Shown here in pieces: positions 15,927 to 25,206 of a stretch of DNA of 64,000 nucleotides. Every line of letters begins with the position of its first letter. Within the stretch, counting starts at the first letter, position 1. The notes beneath the pieces are model-generated. The model was not told the DNA's origin. It did not search any database and worked only from the letters and a program-made list of their open reading frames with translations. The stretch spans positions 1,922,001-1,986,000 of the forward strand of contig NZ_JAUSWV010000002.1 of NCBI RefSeq assembly GCF_030815485.1, written 5' to 3'. The stretch is from Streptomyces rishiriensis. GTDB lineage: Bacteria > Actinomycetota > Actinomycetes > Streptomycetales > Streptomycetaceae. A program made the translations under genes and the position numbers.

Positions 15927-17126
15927 GTGACCGATCTCGAGACCCGCGTGACGCCTGCCGGCTCCGCGCCCCTGCGCCGGGCGGCCCCCGCCCTTCTGGG
16001 GTACGCGGCCGTGCGCGCCCTGGGTCTGCTCGCCCTGGTCCTGTGGAGCGCCGCCCGCGACAAGAGCGCGTACACGCTGCTGACCGCTCGCTGGGACGCT
16101 CTCTGGTACACCAGGGTCGCCGAGCTGGGATACGGCTACGAGGTCCGTCTGCCGAACGGCGACGTCCACTCCAACCTCGCCTTCTTCCCGCTGCTGCCCT
16201 GGCTGGAAAGGCTCCTGCACGCGGTGTCGCCGCTGTCGTACGCGGACGCCGGTTTCGTCGTGGCGCTGCTCGCCTCGCTCGCGGCCGCCTGGGGCGTCTT
16301 CGCGGTCGCCGACCACGTGTACGGGCGCCGGGCCGGGGTGTGCGCGGTGCTGGTGTGGGCCGTCCTGCCCGTCGGGATCGTGCAGTCGATGGCGTACAGC
16401 GAGTCGCTGTTCACCGCGCTGGCCGCCTGGTCGCTGTACGCGGTGCTCAGCGGCCGGTGGGTGACCGCGGGGGTCCTCGCCTCGCTGGCCGGTCTGACCC
16501 GCCCGGTGGGGCTCGCGGTGGCAGCGGCGGTGTGGGCGGCCGCCGTGGCGTCCTTCGTCCGTGCCCCGGGAGTCCCGGCCGCCGACGCCCCTCTCGGTCG
16601 CGGAACCGGGGTGGCCGGCGGCGGCGTCGCGCCACGCGCCGCCCTCGGCATGCTCCTCGCCCCCCTCGGCGCCGCCGGATACGTCCTGTGGGCCGGCCAC
16701 CACACCGGCGGGGGCCCGCTCGGCTACCTCGACGTCCAGGCGGGCTGGCGCAACGGCTTCGACGGCGGCTACGCCTTCGCCCGCTTCGTCGCCGACAAGT
16801 TCACGTCATTTCCGTCGGCCCTCGCCGGCCTCGCCCTGATCCTCGGCGTCGGCCTGCTGCTGTGGCTGTACGTCGTCTGTGTGCGGCAGCGCCAGCCGCT
16901 TCCGCTGCTGGTGTACGCGGGTGTGGTCGTCGCACTCGCCCTGTGCGCCTCGAGCTACTTCGGCTCCAAGCCGCGCCTGCTGCTGCCCGCCTTCCCGTTG
17001 CTGCTGCCGCTCGCCCTCGCGCTGGCCCGGCTGCGGACGTCCCGGTCGGCGCTGGTGGTGGGGTGCCTCGCGGTGGCGTCGGCCGCCTACGGGGCGTGGT
17101 GGCTGAACGGCAGCGGTCCTCCGTAG
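15927..17126 (+). CDS. PIG-V-like polytopic membrane mannosyltransferase
   Basis: The 399-residue integral membrane protein starts at GTG 15927 (VTDLETRVTPAG). The long frame upstream of this start is an artefact. It has about nine to ten hydrophobic segments. Between the first two lies RWDALWYTRVAELGYGY, then NLAFFPLLPWLERLLH. This W/RWD..WY..IA..GY and AFFPLYP pattern is that of the GPI mannosyltransferase PIG-V superfamily, whose bacterial members use polyprenyl-phosphate sugars. AYSESLFTALAAWSLY and SLAGLTRPVGL are also conserved in the family. It would glycosylate a lipid or secreted acceptor on the outer face of the membrane. The acceptor is unknown, and no glycan cluster is adjacent. 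It is leaderless by promoter position. Confidence 0.8.
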   Translation: MTDLETRVTPAGSAPLRRAAPALLGYAAVRALGLLALVLWSAARDKSAYTLLTARWDALWYTRVAELGYGYEVRLPNGDVHSNLAFFPLLPWLERLLHAVSPLSYADAGFVVALLASLAAAWGVFAVADHVYGRRAGVCAVLVWAVLPVGIVQSMAYSESLFTALAAWSLYAVLSGRWVTAGVLASLAGLTRPVGLAVAAAVWAAAVASFVRAPGVPAADAPLGRGTGVAGGGVAPRAALGMLLAPLGAAGYVLWAGHHTGGGPLGYLDVQAGWRNGFDGGYAFARFVADKFTSFPSALAGLALILGVGLLLWLYVVCVRQRQPLPLLVYAGVVVALALCASSYFGSKPRLLLPAFPLLLPLALALARLRTSRSALVVGCLAVASAAYGAWWLNGSGPP

Positions 17127-17331
17127 GAGAATCCGGCTTTTCGGTGAACCCTTTCATACGTTCCCTAAAACTATCTCCTGGAATGATCAAAGGAATTGAA
17201 GGGAACACTGTTCGACGATTAGCGATTCCACAGGAATTAATGCCCTTCTGAGAGCAATCCCACATCACATCGTCATCACAAACCAGCGGAATCGGCCGGG
17301 TCTCGAGCTCACTCGCTGTAACGTCGTTTAG

Positions 17332-18372
17332 GTGCGTACCGAACAAAACCTCACCCGTCTGGACCGGGTGTTCGCCAGGCTCGACCGGGAGCCGGAACGA
17401 CCGGCCCACATCGATGTGCCGAAGATGAGCAGGCACCGGGTCGCGCTGTTCCTGGCGACCCTGGCCTTCTATCTGGCGATCGTGTGGCTCGTGGTGATCA
17501 CCTCGTGGCTGGTCCGCCTCGACTGGCTGGTCATGTTCTTCCGGCCGTACCAGCAGTGGTCCCACATCCACTGGTTCGTCGACTACTACGTGGTCCTCGG
17601 CCAGCGTGGTCCGACCGCCGTGATGGTCGCCGCCTGGCTCGGCTGGAGATCCTGGCGCCAGCACACCCTGCGCCCGCTGCTCACGCTCGGCGCCTCGCTG
17701 CTGCTGCTGAACCTCACCGTCGGCGCCGCAAAGCTCGGCATGGGCCGGCTCGGACCGCACTACGCGACCACCATCGGCTCCAACGAGATGGGCCTGGGCG
17801 GCGATATATTTCCCAGCGGCCATACCGCCAACGCGGTCGTGACCTGGGGAATCCTGGCGTATCTGGCCTCCACCCCGAGGGCCCGCCGCTGGCTGTCCGC
17901 GCTCTCCGCGGTGACCTCGCTCGGCGTCGGCCTGGCCACGGTCTACCTCGGCACGCACTGGCTCAGCGACGTGGTGCTCGGCTGGGCCGCGGGTCTGCTG
18001 ATCCTGCTGGCGCTGCCCTGGTGCGAGCCGCTGATCGCCCGCGCCGAGGTCGCGATCTTCGACCTGCGTGACCGCTGGCGCGACCGCCGCGCCGGTACGG
18101 CCCCTGTTCCGGCGCCGGCGCCGGCCGGCCCCGTCGCCGTACCCGTGTCTCTCGCCTCGGGCGCGCCGGCCCAGGAGGAGGCCTCCGCGGCCCGCGAGCC
18201 GGCCGCACCGGCCCGTTCGCCGCGCGCGCCGGTCTATCTCACGCCGGGCCCGCACACGACCCGCTCGGAGCGCACCCCGGTCACCCCGGTCGGCAGTCGC
18301 CGGCCACCGCACTCCGACCGCCTCCCGCGCGGTACGGCGGCCTCCGCGGCCCGCCCCCTCCCAGGCGGCTGA
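17332..18372 (+). CDS. PAP2-family membrane phosphatase
   Basis: The 346-residue product starts at GTG 17332. A TAACGT -10 box ends 7 nt upstream, so the message is probably leaderless. Six membrane segments lie between residues about 35 and 235. Phosphatase motifs are present: KLGMGRLGP (a variant of the K-x6-RP motif), FPSGHTANAV (PSGH, catalytic histidine) and YLGTHWLSDVVLGW (the histidine/aspartate of motif 3). The remaining 110 residues are a Pro/Ala-rich cytosolic tail typical of Streptomyces versions. The family dephosphorylates lipid phosphates such as undecaprenyl pyrophosphate or phosphatidic acid. The first motif departs from the canonical RP, so activity on pyrophosphate lipids is not certain. 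A strong terminator follows. Confidence 0.87.
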   Translation: MRTEQNLTRLDRVFARLDREPERPAHIDVPKMSRHRVALFLATLAFYLAIVWLVVITSWLVRLDWLVMFFRPYQQWSHIHWFVDYYVVLGQRGPTAVMVAAWLGWRSWRQHTLRPLLTLGASLLLLNLTVGAAKLGMGRLGPHYATTIGSNEMGLGGDIFPSGHTANAVVTWGILAYLASTPRARRWLSALSAVTSLGVGLATVYLGTHWLSDVVLGWAAGLLILLALPWCEPLIARAEVAIFDLRDRWRDRRAGTAPVPAPAPAGPVAVPVSLASGAPAQEEASAAREPAAPARSPRAPVYLTPGPHTTRSERTPVTPVGSRRPPHSDRLPRGTAASAARPLPGG

Positions 18373-18420
18373 CCTGCCCGGACGGCGGGACCCCGGTACG
18401 CACGACCCGGTCCCGCACCC

Positions 18421-18458
18421 GAAGGCCCCGGTTCCCGAGGACGGGAACCGGGGCCTTC
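18421..18458 (+). terminator. Terminator downstream of the PAP2 gene
   Basis: A perfect 17-bp stem (18421-18437 with 18442-18458) with a 4-nt loop lies 48 nt past the stop. It can also end the convergent I78 gene transcript at 18488. Confidence 0.82.
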
Positions 18459-18487
18459 GTCGTGCTCGTCCGGCCCCTTCGGGTTCC

Positions 18488-18703
18488 TCAGCCCTTCCAG
18501 GCGCGCGCCACGACGCCGTCGCTGATCTCGAGGTTCAACCGCCCGAAGCGGTACTCCATGGTGACGATCGTCCCGGGGGCCAGCGCACGCACCGTCGACC
18601 ACCCCCGGTCACGCGCGAGCCGCTCGGCCCGTGCCGCGTCGAGGCCGACGTATCCGTCCGGATTGTCCTGGGGCTCCGCTGGCGGAGTGGGATTCGGTGC
18701 CAT
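18488..18703 (-). CDS. I78-family peptidase-inhibitor-like protein
   Basis: The 71-residue protein starts at ATG 18703. The C-terminal 45 residues match the I78 inhibitor fold: AERLARDRGWSTVRALAPGT, then MEYRFGRLNLEISDGVVARAWKG. I78 proteins are small wedge-like inhibitors of serine proteases, originally an elastase inhibitor. There is no signal peptide, so it should stay in the cytoplasm unless exported another way. It therefore may not meet the secreted proteases encoded at 1824-5112. It is monocistronic and convergent with the PAP2 gene. The fold assignment is good; a real inhibitory role is unproven. Confidence 0.8.
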   Translation of the reverse strand: MAPNPTPPAEPQDNPDGYVGLDAARAERLARDRGWSTVRALAPGTIVTMEYRFGRLNLEISDGVVARAWKG

Positions 18704-19150
18704 ACCGCCACGCTAGGCGGCGAGCCCCGCGCCGGGAACCCCGGACGGGCGATACGGATCACTCCGGTCACACTTCTGTCACAGGATCACGACAGGCGTT
18801 TCGGCCGCCGTCACATCGGCTTCCGCACAGCGGTCCCCCATACGTACGAGCGGTTCCGTGCGCCTTCCGCGCGAATTCGAACGTAATTCCCGCGTGTCGC
18901 CCGGCCGCCCGGAATAAGCCGTCGGAAAGCCCCTGGGGCACCGTCCCGGGACCCCATCGCATTACCGTTCCGGGCGGGATGCGGGAGCTGGCCGCTCATA
19001 GGAAATACACGGCTCCCCCACACATCCTCCGTACGCGCCCGGGACGTCGGCGGGCCCGGGACAGGGCGAGCGAAGGGGCGGGCGAGCGACGGGGCGGGCG
19101 AGCGACGGGGACGCGGACCGGGGCGGCGGCACGACCGGGGACACCAGGGG
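18704..19150. other. Intergenic region with a short tandem repeat
   Basis: The first 250 nt are comparatively AT-rich and should carry the promoter of the I78 gene. No credible frame was seen. A 16-bp unit (GGGGCGGGCGAGCGAC) occurs twice in tandem at 19075-19106, preceded by a partial copy from 19064. It probably arose by replication slippage. Confidence 0.5.
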
Positions 19151-19354
19151 ATCGTCACCGAGATCGTCCCGGCCCTCAGCCGCAAGCCGATCTTCGGAGT
19201 GGGCGACCTCCCGCCCGCCGCCCCGCACGACCTCACGGCGCTGCCGGGGATCCGCCCGGAGTCCCCGGCGTTCGACCTGCGTCGTCAGGAGTGCGCGGCC
19301 GAGATCCCGCAGCCCGAGCCAGAGCGCCGTCAAGCCGGTCACGGGCCGTCCTGA
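19151..19354 (+). pseudogene. Possible C-terminal gene remnant of unknown family
   Basis: This plus-strand frame has near-perfect GC3 codon use and reads like real protein (IVTEIVPALSRKPIFGVGDL, then HDLTALPGIRPESPAFDLR) up to a TGA at 19352. No start codon, ribosome site or upstream coding stretch fits it, since the sequence before it is repeat-rich. It overlaps the last 40 codons of the minus-strand WYL gene. I do not recognise the family. It may be a decayed gene end, or simply the antisense of GC-rich DNA. Confidence 0.3.
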
Positions 19355-20273
19355 TCGCCTCGATCAGCTCCACGGGCTCCAGCACCTCGAACTCGAAGCC
19401 CGCCATCATCACATGGATCACCATCACGTCGAGGCTCGCGGCCCCGGTGCGCAGCACACAGGCCCGGTCGCCGTCGGGCTCCAGCGTCCCGGCCGAGGGC
19501 GAGACGCGTTCGGCGGCCTCGGCCAGGGGCACGAACAGCCGGACGGTGGCGCGGGTGGCGTACGCGCGCGTGGAGACGCCCTGCGAGACGTACGCGGCGA
19601 GGTCCTCCGCGGGCGGCTCGCGCGGCGCGAAGTGCGGCCCGTGCGGCGGCCTCGGCGTGAGACGGTCCACGCGGAACGTGCGCCAGCCGGCCCGGTCGAG
19701 GTCCCAGGCCACCAGGTACCAGCGTCGCTCGGTGCACACCAGGCGGTGCGGTTCGACGGTGCGGCGGGTCGCCGTGTCGTCGTGCCCCCGGTAGTCGAAG
19801 CGCAGGCGTTCGGCGTCCCGGCAGAGGTGGGCCAGCTCGGTGAGGACGGCCGGGTCGACGGCGGAGGCCCGCGGGCCGCGCAGCATCGGGACGGTGTAGG
19901 CGTTCAGGGCGCCCACCCGGCGCCGCAGCCGGTGCGGCAATACCTGCTCCAGCTTCGCCAGGGCCCGTACGGAGGTCTCGCCGATGCCCTCGATGCCCTG
20001 CCCGGCGGCCGTCCGCAGCCCCACCGCGACGGCGACGGCCTCGTCGTCGTCCAGCAGCAGCGGCGGCAGCTCGGCGCCGGCGCCCAACTGGTAGCCGCCG
20101 CCGGTGCCGGGGCTGGCGTTGACCGGGTAGCCCAGCTCCCGCAGCCGGTCCACGTCCCGGCGCACCGTGCGCGCGGTGACGCCCAACCGGTCGGCGAGCT
20201 GGGCGCCGGACCACTCGCGGTGGGCCTGGAGAAGGGACAGCAGGCGCAGCAGTCGGGCGGAGGTCTCCAGCAT
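19233..20273 (-). CDS. WYL-domain transcriptional regulator (HTH-WYL)
   Basis: The 346-residue protein starts at ATG 20273 (MLETSARLLRLLSLLQ). Residues 1-60 form a DeoR/HTH_11 winged helix (WSGAQLADRLGVTARTVRRDVDRLRELGYPV) followed by the GGGYQLG wing. The WYL domain spans about 140-225 and includes RFDYRGHDD, VEPHRLVCTERRWYLVAWDLDR and WRTFRVDRL. Here the WYL signature reads WYL exactly. The C-terminal WCX region ends near residue 310. The last 35 residues are Pro/Arg-rich and may be read-through into an unrelated sequence (see the remnant at 19151-19354). WYL regulators sense ligands such as oligonucleotides or c-di-GMP in other systems. No target is obvious: the divergent side holds the Rpf gene end. 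Confidence 0.88.
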   Translation of the reverse strand: MLETSARLLRLLSLLQAHREWSGAQLADRLGVTARTVRRDVDRLRELGYPVNASPGTGGGYQLGAGAELPPLLLDDDEAVAVAVGLRTAAGQGIEGIGETSVRALAKLEQVLPHRLRRRVGALNAYTVPMLRGPRASAVDPAVLTELAHLCRDAERLRFDYRGHDDTATRRTVEPHRLVCTERRWYLVAWDLDRAGWRTFRVDRLTPRPPHGPHFAPREPPAEDLAAYVSQGVSTRAYATRATVRLFVPLAEAAERVSPSAGTLEPDGDRACVLRTGAASLDVMVIHVMMAGFEFEVLEPVELIEAIRTARDRLDGALARAAGSRPRTPDDAGRTPGTPGGSPAAP

Positions 20274-20358
20274 GCGCCCAGTCTGTCTCACGAGGTGGGC
20301 GGGCCCCACCCGGCCGTCCCGCCGGATGGGGTCACCGTCTCCCGCGAGCGGGAACGGC

Positions 20359-21078
<720 letters not shown>

Positions 21079-21147
21079 CTACGGACCCGGGCTCCCCCTG
21101 GCCCGGCTGTGCGGCCGCGCAGGAACGCGGTCGTCACGCCTGGCCCC

Positions 21148-21199
21148 GTCCGCCGGCGGTGGTGCTGCGCGATGTTCTGGCTCTGCGCGGCCGGCGGAC
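21148..21199 (-). promoter_or_regulatory. Long-range stem in the 5' leader of the Rpf gene
   Basis: A perfect 10-bp inverted repeat (GTCCGCCGGC, 21148-21157, with 21190-21199) lies inside the predicted 160-nt untranslated leader. It could be part of a cis-acting RNA. I could not match it to the c-di-AMP (ydaO) riboswitch consensus known from another Streptomyces rpf gene. Confidence 0.4.
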
Positions 21200-21233
21200 G
21201 TACCCGAGCGGTGCTCGTTGCACACGGCGGAGC

Positions 21234-21262
21234 AATCTAGGCAGCTGACGGGTCGTAATCAA
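21234..21262 (-). promoter_or_regulatory. Predicted promoter of the Rpf gene
   Basis: -35 TTGATT (complement of 21257-21262), 17-bp spacer, -10 TAGATT (complement of 21234-21239). The start would be near 21227, leaving about 160 nt of leader. Confidence 0.6.
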
Positions 21263-21605
21263 CCAACTCGTCGTTGTCGCAGGCCAGTTCGCTGTTACCG
21301 ACGGTAGCGGGCTCATCCGGCCGCCCACTTCGCTCCCTCATTGCCTGATTTGTCGACCAGGTTCGGGAGCGGACTGTGAGTCAGCTCACCGGATCAACTT
21401 CCGTGACCTCTCCGTTACTTGACATGGAGTGGCATATTCCGCACCCAGCGTGACCGCGCGCGCAGGATGGTTCGATTCCGTTCGCCTTCCAGCGTGACCC
21501 CGGCCACAGATCGCCCGTTGTCTTCTTCATGAGCCGGGGACCCACCCGGACCACGAGCCGGGAGCCACCCGCCTCGCCCACGCACCGCATCCGAGGGAGT
21601 CACCC
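21263..21605. other. 343-nt upstream region between the Rpf gene and the next plus-strand gene
   Basis: It holds an 11-bp direct repeat CCAGCGTGACC at 21445-21455 and 21489-21499 (44 bp apart). A TTGACA at 21419-21424 has no good -10 at the usual distance. Short open frames here lack ribosome sites and codon bias. Confidence 0.45.
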
Positions 21606-22388
21606 GTGCCGCGCATGCTCGACGTCAGCGACGAGGTACGCGCCGAGATCGGCGACGAAGAAGCCGACCGGCTGCTCGCCGGAGACAACGCCCCGGGCAG
21701 TTACGACTGCACGTCCTGCCGCACCCCGGGGGACTCCGAGAACGAGCGCACCAGCACCGTCCTGTTCATCGGGGACGAGACCGCCGTCCTCGCCTTCGCC
21801 CACTCCACCTGTCTGCCCTCGCAGATCGTCCAGGTCACCGAGGAGCAGCTCCAGGGCGCGGTCCGCTCCATCAGCGGCGACACCGTCGACCTGGACCCCG
21901 ACAAGGTCGCACCGGAGCAGGCGGTGCTCGGCGTCACCAGCGGGCTCGTCCTGATCGCCGGGGAGTTGCACCCGGCCCTGGTCGTCGAGCCGACCGCGCC
22001 CATCGTGCGGCCCGGCACGACCGGCGCCGGCGACGACTTCCTGCCGCTGCTCATCGAGCAGGGCTTCATGCCGCTGTCCGAGCTGACCGAGGTGCCTCCG
22101 GTGCAGCACGGCTGGTCGGTGCTGCTGGCGATGGGCCAGCTGCACGCGGTGCTCCAGCCCTCGGCCAACGGCGGGCAGCCGGTCGCCTGGTGGCAGGCCC
22201 ACCAGCCGTTGCAGGTGACGGAGGGCTGGCGGGCCGCCGCCAACAAGCACCAGCAGGTGCTGATGTTCGCGGCGCCGGTGGGCTCCATCGGGCGTCAGCC
22301 GCGGGAGGACCTGCTGCGGGACGCCCTGGACAAGGCCGCGGGCAACGGGCAGCTGGTCGGGGCGGCACTGCCCCTGGCCGGCACCTGA
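21606..22388 (+). CDS. Conserved hypothetical protein (260 aa)
   Basis: The product starts at GTG 21606 behind GAGGGAG. It is a soluble protein with no signal or membrane segment. Two cysteines in YDCTSCRTPGD (residues about 33-43) form a CxxC motif that may bind metal or be redox active. The rest is a mixed alpha/beta sequence with VLFIGDETAVLAFAHSTCLPSQ, GLVLIAGELHPALVVEP and a long C-terminal helical region. Codon use is strongly Streptomyces-like, so it is a real gene, but I do not recognise the family. It stands alone, followed 127 nt later by another Streptomyces-specific gene in the same direction. Confidence 0.8.
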   Translation: MPRMLDVSDEVRAEIGDEEADRLLAGDNAPGSYDCTSCRTPGDSENERTSTVLFIGDETAVLAFAHSTCLPSQIVQVTEEQLQGAVRSISGDTVDLDPDKVAPEQAVLGVTSGLVLIAGELHPALVVEPTAPIVRPGTTGAGDDFLPLLIEQGFMPLSELTEVPPVQHGWSVLLAMGQLHAVLQPSANGGQPVAWWQAHQPLQVTEGWRAAANKHQQVLMFAAPVGSIGRQPREDLLRDALDKAAGNGQLVGAALPLAGT

Positions 22389-22515
22389 GCCCGTCCACCG
22401 GGCGGGGACTGCGGTCGTACGGCGGCTGGACGGCCGTCCTCGGGCGCAGCCCCGCGCGCGCCCGAGGACGCCCGACCGGCCGCATCTCTTCCCGTGCCGC
22501 GTCGTTTGGACATAC

Positions 22516-22920
22516 GTGCACACCTACGACGTTCCCCGCCGCCCGTCCTTCCAGTCGATCCCGTCCGCACGACCGGCCCAGGACGCGTCCGTCGGCCCAT
22601 CGGCCACGCCGATCTACGACGCGCTCTACGCCGAGTACGTCAAGACGTTCCGTTCGCTGCCGGGCGACCGCAGCGGCGAGGACGAACTGGGGTTCACCGC
22701 CTTCGGGAACATCCCGCACCACACGAGCTCCTACCCGGCGCCCCGCCCGGGATCGTTCAGCAGCTCCTACAGCGCCTACAGCGCGGGAGCGCAGAGCGCG
22801 CGGGTCGGACAGCAGCAGTCCCAGTGGCAGCGGGTCGGGCAGCTCGGCCAGCAGCCCGCGCCGACCGCGATGCACCACATCCCGGCGGCGCTCCCGCCGG
22901 CCCCCCGCAGAACCTTCTGA
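22516..22920 (+). CDS. Small Streptomyces-specific protein (DUF6643-like)
   Basis: The 134-residue protein starts at GTG 22516 (MHTYDVPRRPSFQSIPSA). The central part contains TPIYDALYAEYVKTFRSLPGDRSGEDELGFTAFG, the likely conserved core. The remainder is low-complexity Ser/Gln/Pro-rich (SYSAYSAGAQSARVGQQQSQWQ). It has no signal peptide and no known domain. I believe it belongs to a DUF6643-type family restricted to Streptomyces, but that name is from memory. It ends at a strong bidirectional terminator opposite the der gene. Confidence 0.7.
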   Translation: MHTYDVPRRPSFQSIPSARPAQDASVGPSATPIYDALYAEYVKTFRSLPGDRSGEDELGFTAFGNIPHHTSSYPAPRPGSFSSSYSAYSAGAQSARVGQQQSQWQRVGQLGQQPAPTAMHHIPAALPPAPRRTF

Positions 22921-22929
22921 TCACTGATC

Positions 22930-22973
22930 ACGGCTGGAGGGCGGCACCCGTGCGGGTGCCGCCCTCCAGCCGT
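22930..22973. terminator. Bidirectional terminator between the DUF6643-like gene and der
   Basis: A perfect 21-bp stem (22930-22950 with 22953-22973) lies between convergent genes. Confidence 0.88.
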
Positions 22974-22980
22974 GTCGCCG

Positions 22981-24465
22981 TTACTTCTTCTTGTTCGCGC
23001 CGCGCTTCTCGCGCACCCGCACCGAGATGTGGATCGGGGTGCCCTCGAAGCCGAACTCCTCGCGCAGCCGGCGCTCGATGAAGCGCCGGTAGCCCGCCTC
23101 GATGAAGCCCGAGGCGAAGAGGACGAACCTCGGGGGCTTGGTCCCGGCCTGGGTGCCGAAGAGGATGCGCGGCTGCTTGCCGCCCCGGACCGGGTGCGGG
23201 TGGGCGGCGACCAGCTCGCCCAGGAAGGCGTTGAGACGGCCCGTCGGGACACGGGTCTCCCAGCCGGCCAGGGCGGCCTCGATCGCCGGGACCAGCTTCT
23301 CCATGTGCCGGCCGGTGCGCGCCGAGACGTTCACCCGGGGCGCCCAGGCGACCTGGGCGAACTCGGTCTCGATCTCCCGCTCCAGGTAGTAGCGGCGCTC
23401 CTCGTCGAGGGTGTCCCACTTGTTGTAGGCGATGACGAGGGCGCGGCCCGCGTCGACGGCCATGGTGACGATGCGCTGGTCCTGGACCGAGATGGACTCG
23501 GAGGCGTCGATCAGGATGACCGCCACCTCGGCCTTCTCGACGGCGGCCGCGGTACGCAGCGAGGCGTAGTAGTCGGCGCCCTGCTGGAGGTGGACGCGCT
23601 TGCGGATGCCCGCCGTGTCGACGAACTTCCAGGTCACGCCGCCGAGTTCGATGAGCTCGTCGACCGGGTCGCGGGTGGTGCCCGCGATCTCGTTGACGAC
23701 GACGCGGTCCTCGTCGGCGACCTTGTTCAGCAGCGAGGACTTGCCGACGTTCGGGCGGCCGATGAGCGCGATGCGGCGCGGGCCGCCGACCGCGGTGCCG
23801 AAGGTCTGCGCGGGGGCCTCCGGCAGCGCCTCCAGGACGGCGTCCAGCATGTCGCCGGTGCCGCGGCCGTGCAGAGCGGAGATCGGGTGCGGCTCGCCGA
23901 GGCCCAGGGACCACAGGGCGGCCGCGTCGGCCTCGCCGCTCAGACCGTCGACCTTGTTGGCGGCCAGCACGACGGGCTTGCCCGCCTTGCGCAGCAGCCG
24001 TACGACCGCCTCGTCGGTGTCGGTGGCGCCGACCTTGGCGTCGACGACGAAGACGACGGCGTCGGCCGCCTCGATCGCGTACTCGGCCTGCGCGGCCACG
24101 GAGGCGTCGATGCCGAGGACGTCCTGCTCCCAGCCGCCGGTGTCGACGAGCTTGAAGCGGCGGCCCGCCCACTCGGCCTCGTAGGTGACGCGGTCGCGGG
24201 TGACGCCCGGCTTGTCCTCGACGACGGCCTCGCGGCGGCCGATGATCCGGTTCACGAGCGTCGACTTGCCGACGTTCGGGCGCCCGATGACGGCGAGTAC
24301 GGGCAGCGGCCCGTGACCGGCGGCCTCGATCGCCCCCTCGACGTCGTCGACGTCGAAGCCCTCGACGGCGGCGAGCTCCATGAACTCCGCGTACTCGGCG
24401 TCGCCGAGCGCCCCGTGATCGTGCTCGAAGGCGTCCGAGCCGTCGGGCTGGATGTGGTCGTTCAT
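22981..24465 (-). CDS. der: Ribosome-assembly GTPase Der (EngA)
   Basis: The 494-residue protein has two tandem GTPase domains and a C-terminal KH-like domain. The first P-loop is GRPNVGKST (residues 61-69) with DKPGVTRDR as switch I, DTGG as G3 and ANKVD as G4. The second P-loop, GRPNVGKSS, follows near residue 236, with [14 protein letters not shown] and YNKWD. The C-terminus is Lys-rich ([10 protein letters not shown]). Der acts in 50S subunit maturation. An N-terminal extension of about 55 acidic residues precedes the first domain, as in other actinobacteria. It is the last gene of the aroH-tyrA-cmk-plsC-der group and lies 87 nt downstream of plsC. Confidence 0.97.
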   Translation of the reverse strand: MNDHIQPDGSDAFEHDHGALGDAEYAEFMELAAVEGFDVDDVEGAIEAAGHGPLPVLAVIGRPNVGKSTLVNRIIGRREAVVEDKPGVTRDRVTYEAEWAGRRFKLVDTGGWEQDVLGIDASVAAQAEYAIEAADAVVFVVDAKVGATDTDEAVVRLLRKAGKPVVLAANKVDGLSGEADAAALWSLGLGEPHPISALHGRGTGDMLDAVLEALPEAPAQTFGTAVGGPRRIALIGRPNVGKSSLLNKVADEDRVVVNEIAGTTRDPVDELIELGGVTWKFVDTAGIRKRVHLQQGADYYASLRTAAAVEKAEVAVILIDASESISVQDQRIVTMAVDAGRALVIAYNKWDTLDEERRYYLEREIETEFAQVAWAPRVNVSARTGRHMEKLVPAIEAALAGWETRVPTGRLNAFLGELVAAHPHPVRGGKQPRILFGTQAGTKPPRFVLFASGFIEAGYRRFIERRLREEFGFEGTPIHISVRVREKRGANKKK

Positions 24466-24552
24466 GAAGTCCGTACCTCGTCGTTCATTCGTGGTGATCG
24501 GTGGAGCAGCCGTTTTGTTCGGGTTGATCCACTACTCGGTATTCAGTGTCGC

Positions 24553-25206
24553 TCAGCGCCCGGTCAGGCGCCTGGCGTTTTCCAGGTGTGCGGCCAGTTG
24601 TTTCTGGATGCGCTCGGTGGCCGCGTCCAGCGCCTTGCGGGTCCGCAGTCCGCTGCCGTCGCCCGCGTCGAACGGCTCGCCGAAGACGACGTCGACACGG
24701 GAGCGCAGCGGCGGCAGTGCCTTTATCAACCGTCCGCGCCGTTCGGAACTTCCCAGTACAGCGACGGGCACGATCGGGGCCCCGCCGCGCACCGCGAAGT
24801 AGGCGAGCCCGGCACGCAGGGCGGCGAAGTCGCCCTCGCCCCGGGTGCCCTCCGGGAAGATCCCGAGGACCCCGCCGCTCTCCAGCACGCCCAGCGCGCG
24901 GGTGATCGCCGTCCGGTCGGTGGTGTCACGGTCGACCTTGAGCTGGCCGATGGCGGTCAGGAACGGGTCGAGCGGGCCGATGAACGCTTCCTTCTTGATC
25001 AGGAAGTGCGTCGGCCGGGGCGCCACGCCCATCACCATCGGGCCGTCGACGTTGTGCGAGTGGTTGATCGCGAAGATCAGCGGGCCGCTCGCCGGCACCT
25101 TCCAGGCGCCCAGCACCCGCGGCCTGAACAGCCCGTACATCAGGCCGACGCCGATGCGCCGCCCGACCTCGGCGCCCTTCTCCGAAGGCAGGGAAGCGGC
25201 CGTCAC
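24553..25206 (-). CDS. plsC: 1-acyl-sn-glycerol-3-phosphate acyltransferase (PlsC-like)
   Basis: The 217-residue protein has the acyltransferase blocks NHSHNVDGP (the HX4D catalytic motif, with N-H-S-H-N-V-D) near residue 49 and FPEGTRGEGD near 115, plus PIVPVAVLGSSE. The GTG start at 25206 overlaps the cmk stop by 4 nt (GTGA), so I prefer it over an upstream start inside cmk. It acylates lysophosphatidic acid to phosphatidic acid at the membrane, or acts on a related acceptor. The pairing of cmk, plsC and der is widely conserved in actinobacteria. Confidence 0.9.
   Translation of the reverse strand: MTAASLPSEKGAEVGRRIGVGLMYGLFRPRVLGAWKVPASGPLIFAINHSHNVDGPMVMGVAPRPTHFLIKKEAFIGPLDPFLTAIGQLKVDRDTTDRTAITRALGVLESGGVLGIFPEGTRGEGDFAALRAGLAYFAVRGGAPIVPVAVLGSSERRGRLIKALPPLRSRVDVVFGEPFDAGDGSGLRTRKALDAATERIQKQLAAHLENARRLTGR

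Noticed and set aside
14157..17126. A 989-codon open frame covering the MFS region and the mannosyltransferase-like gene
   Set aside because: Only the part from GTG 15927 has sensible protein features; the upstream part is antisense to the MFS gene.
21462..21494. tRNA-like T-arm (GGTTCGATTCC) followed by TTCCA
   Set aside because: No matching acceptor stem or anticodon arm can be built upstream; probably chance.
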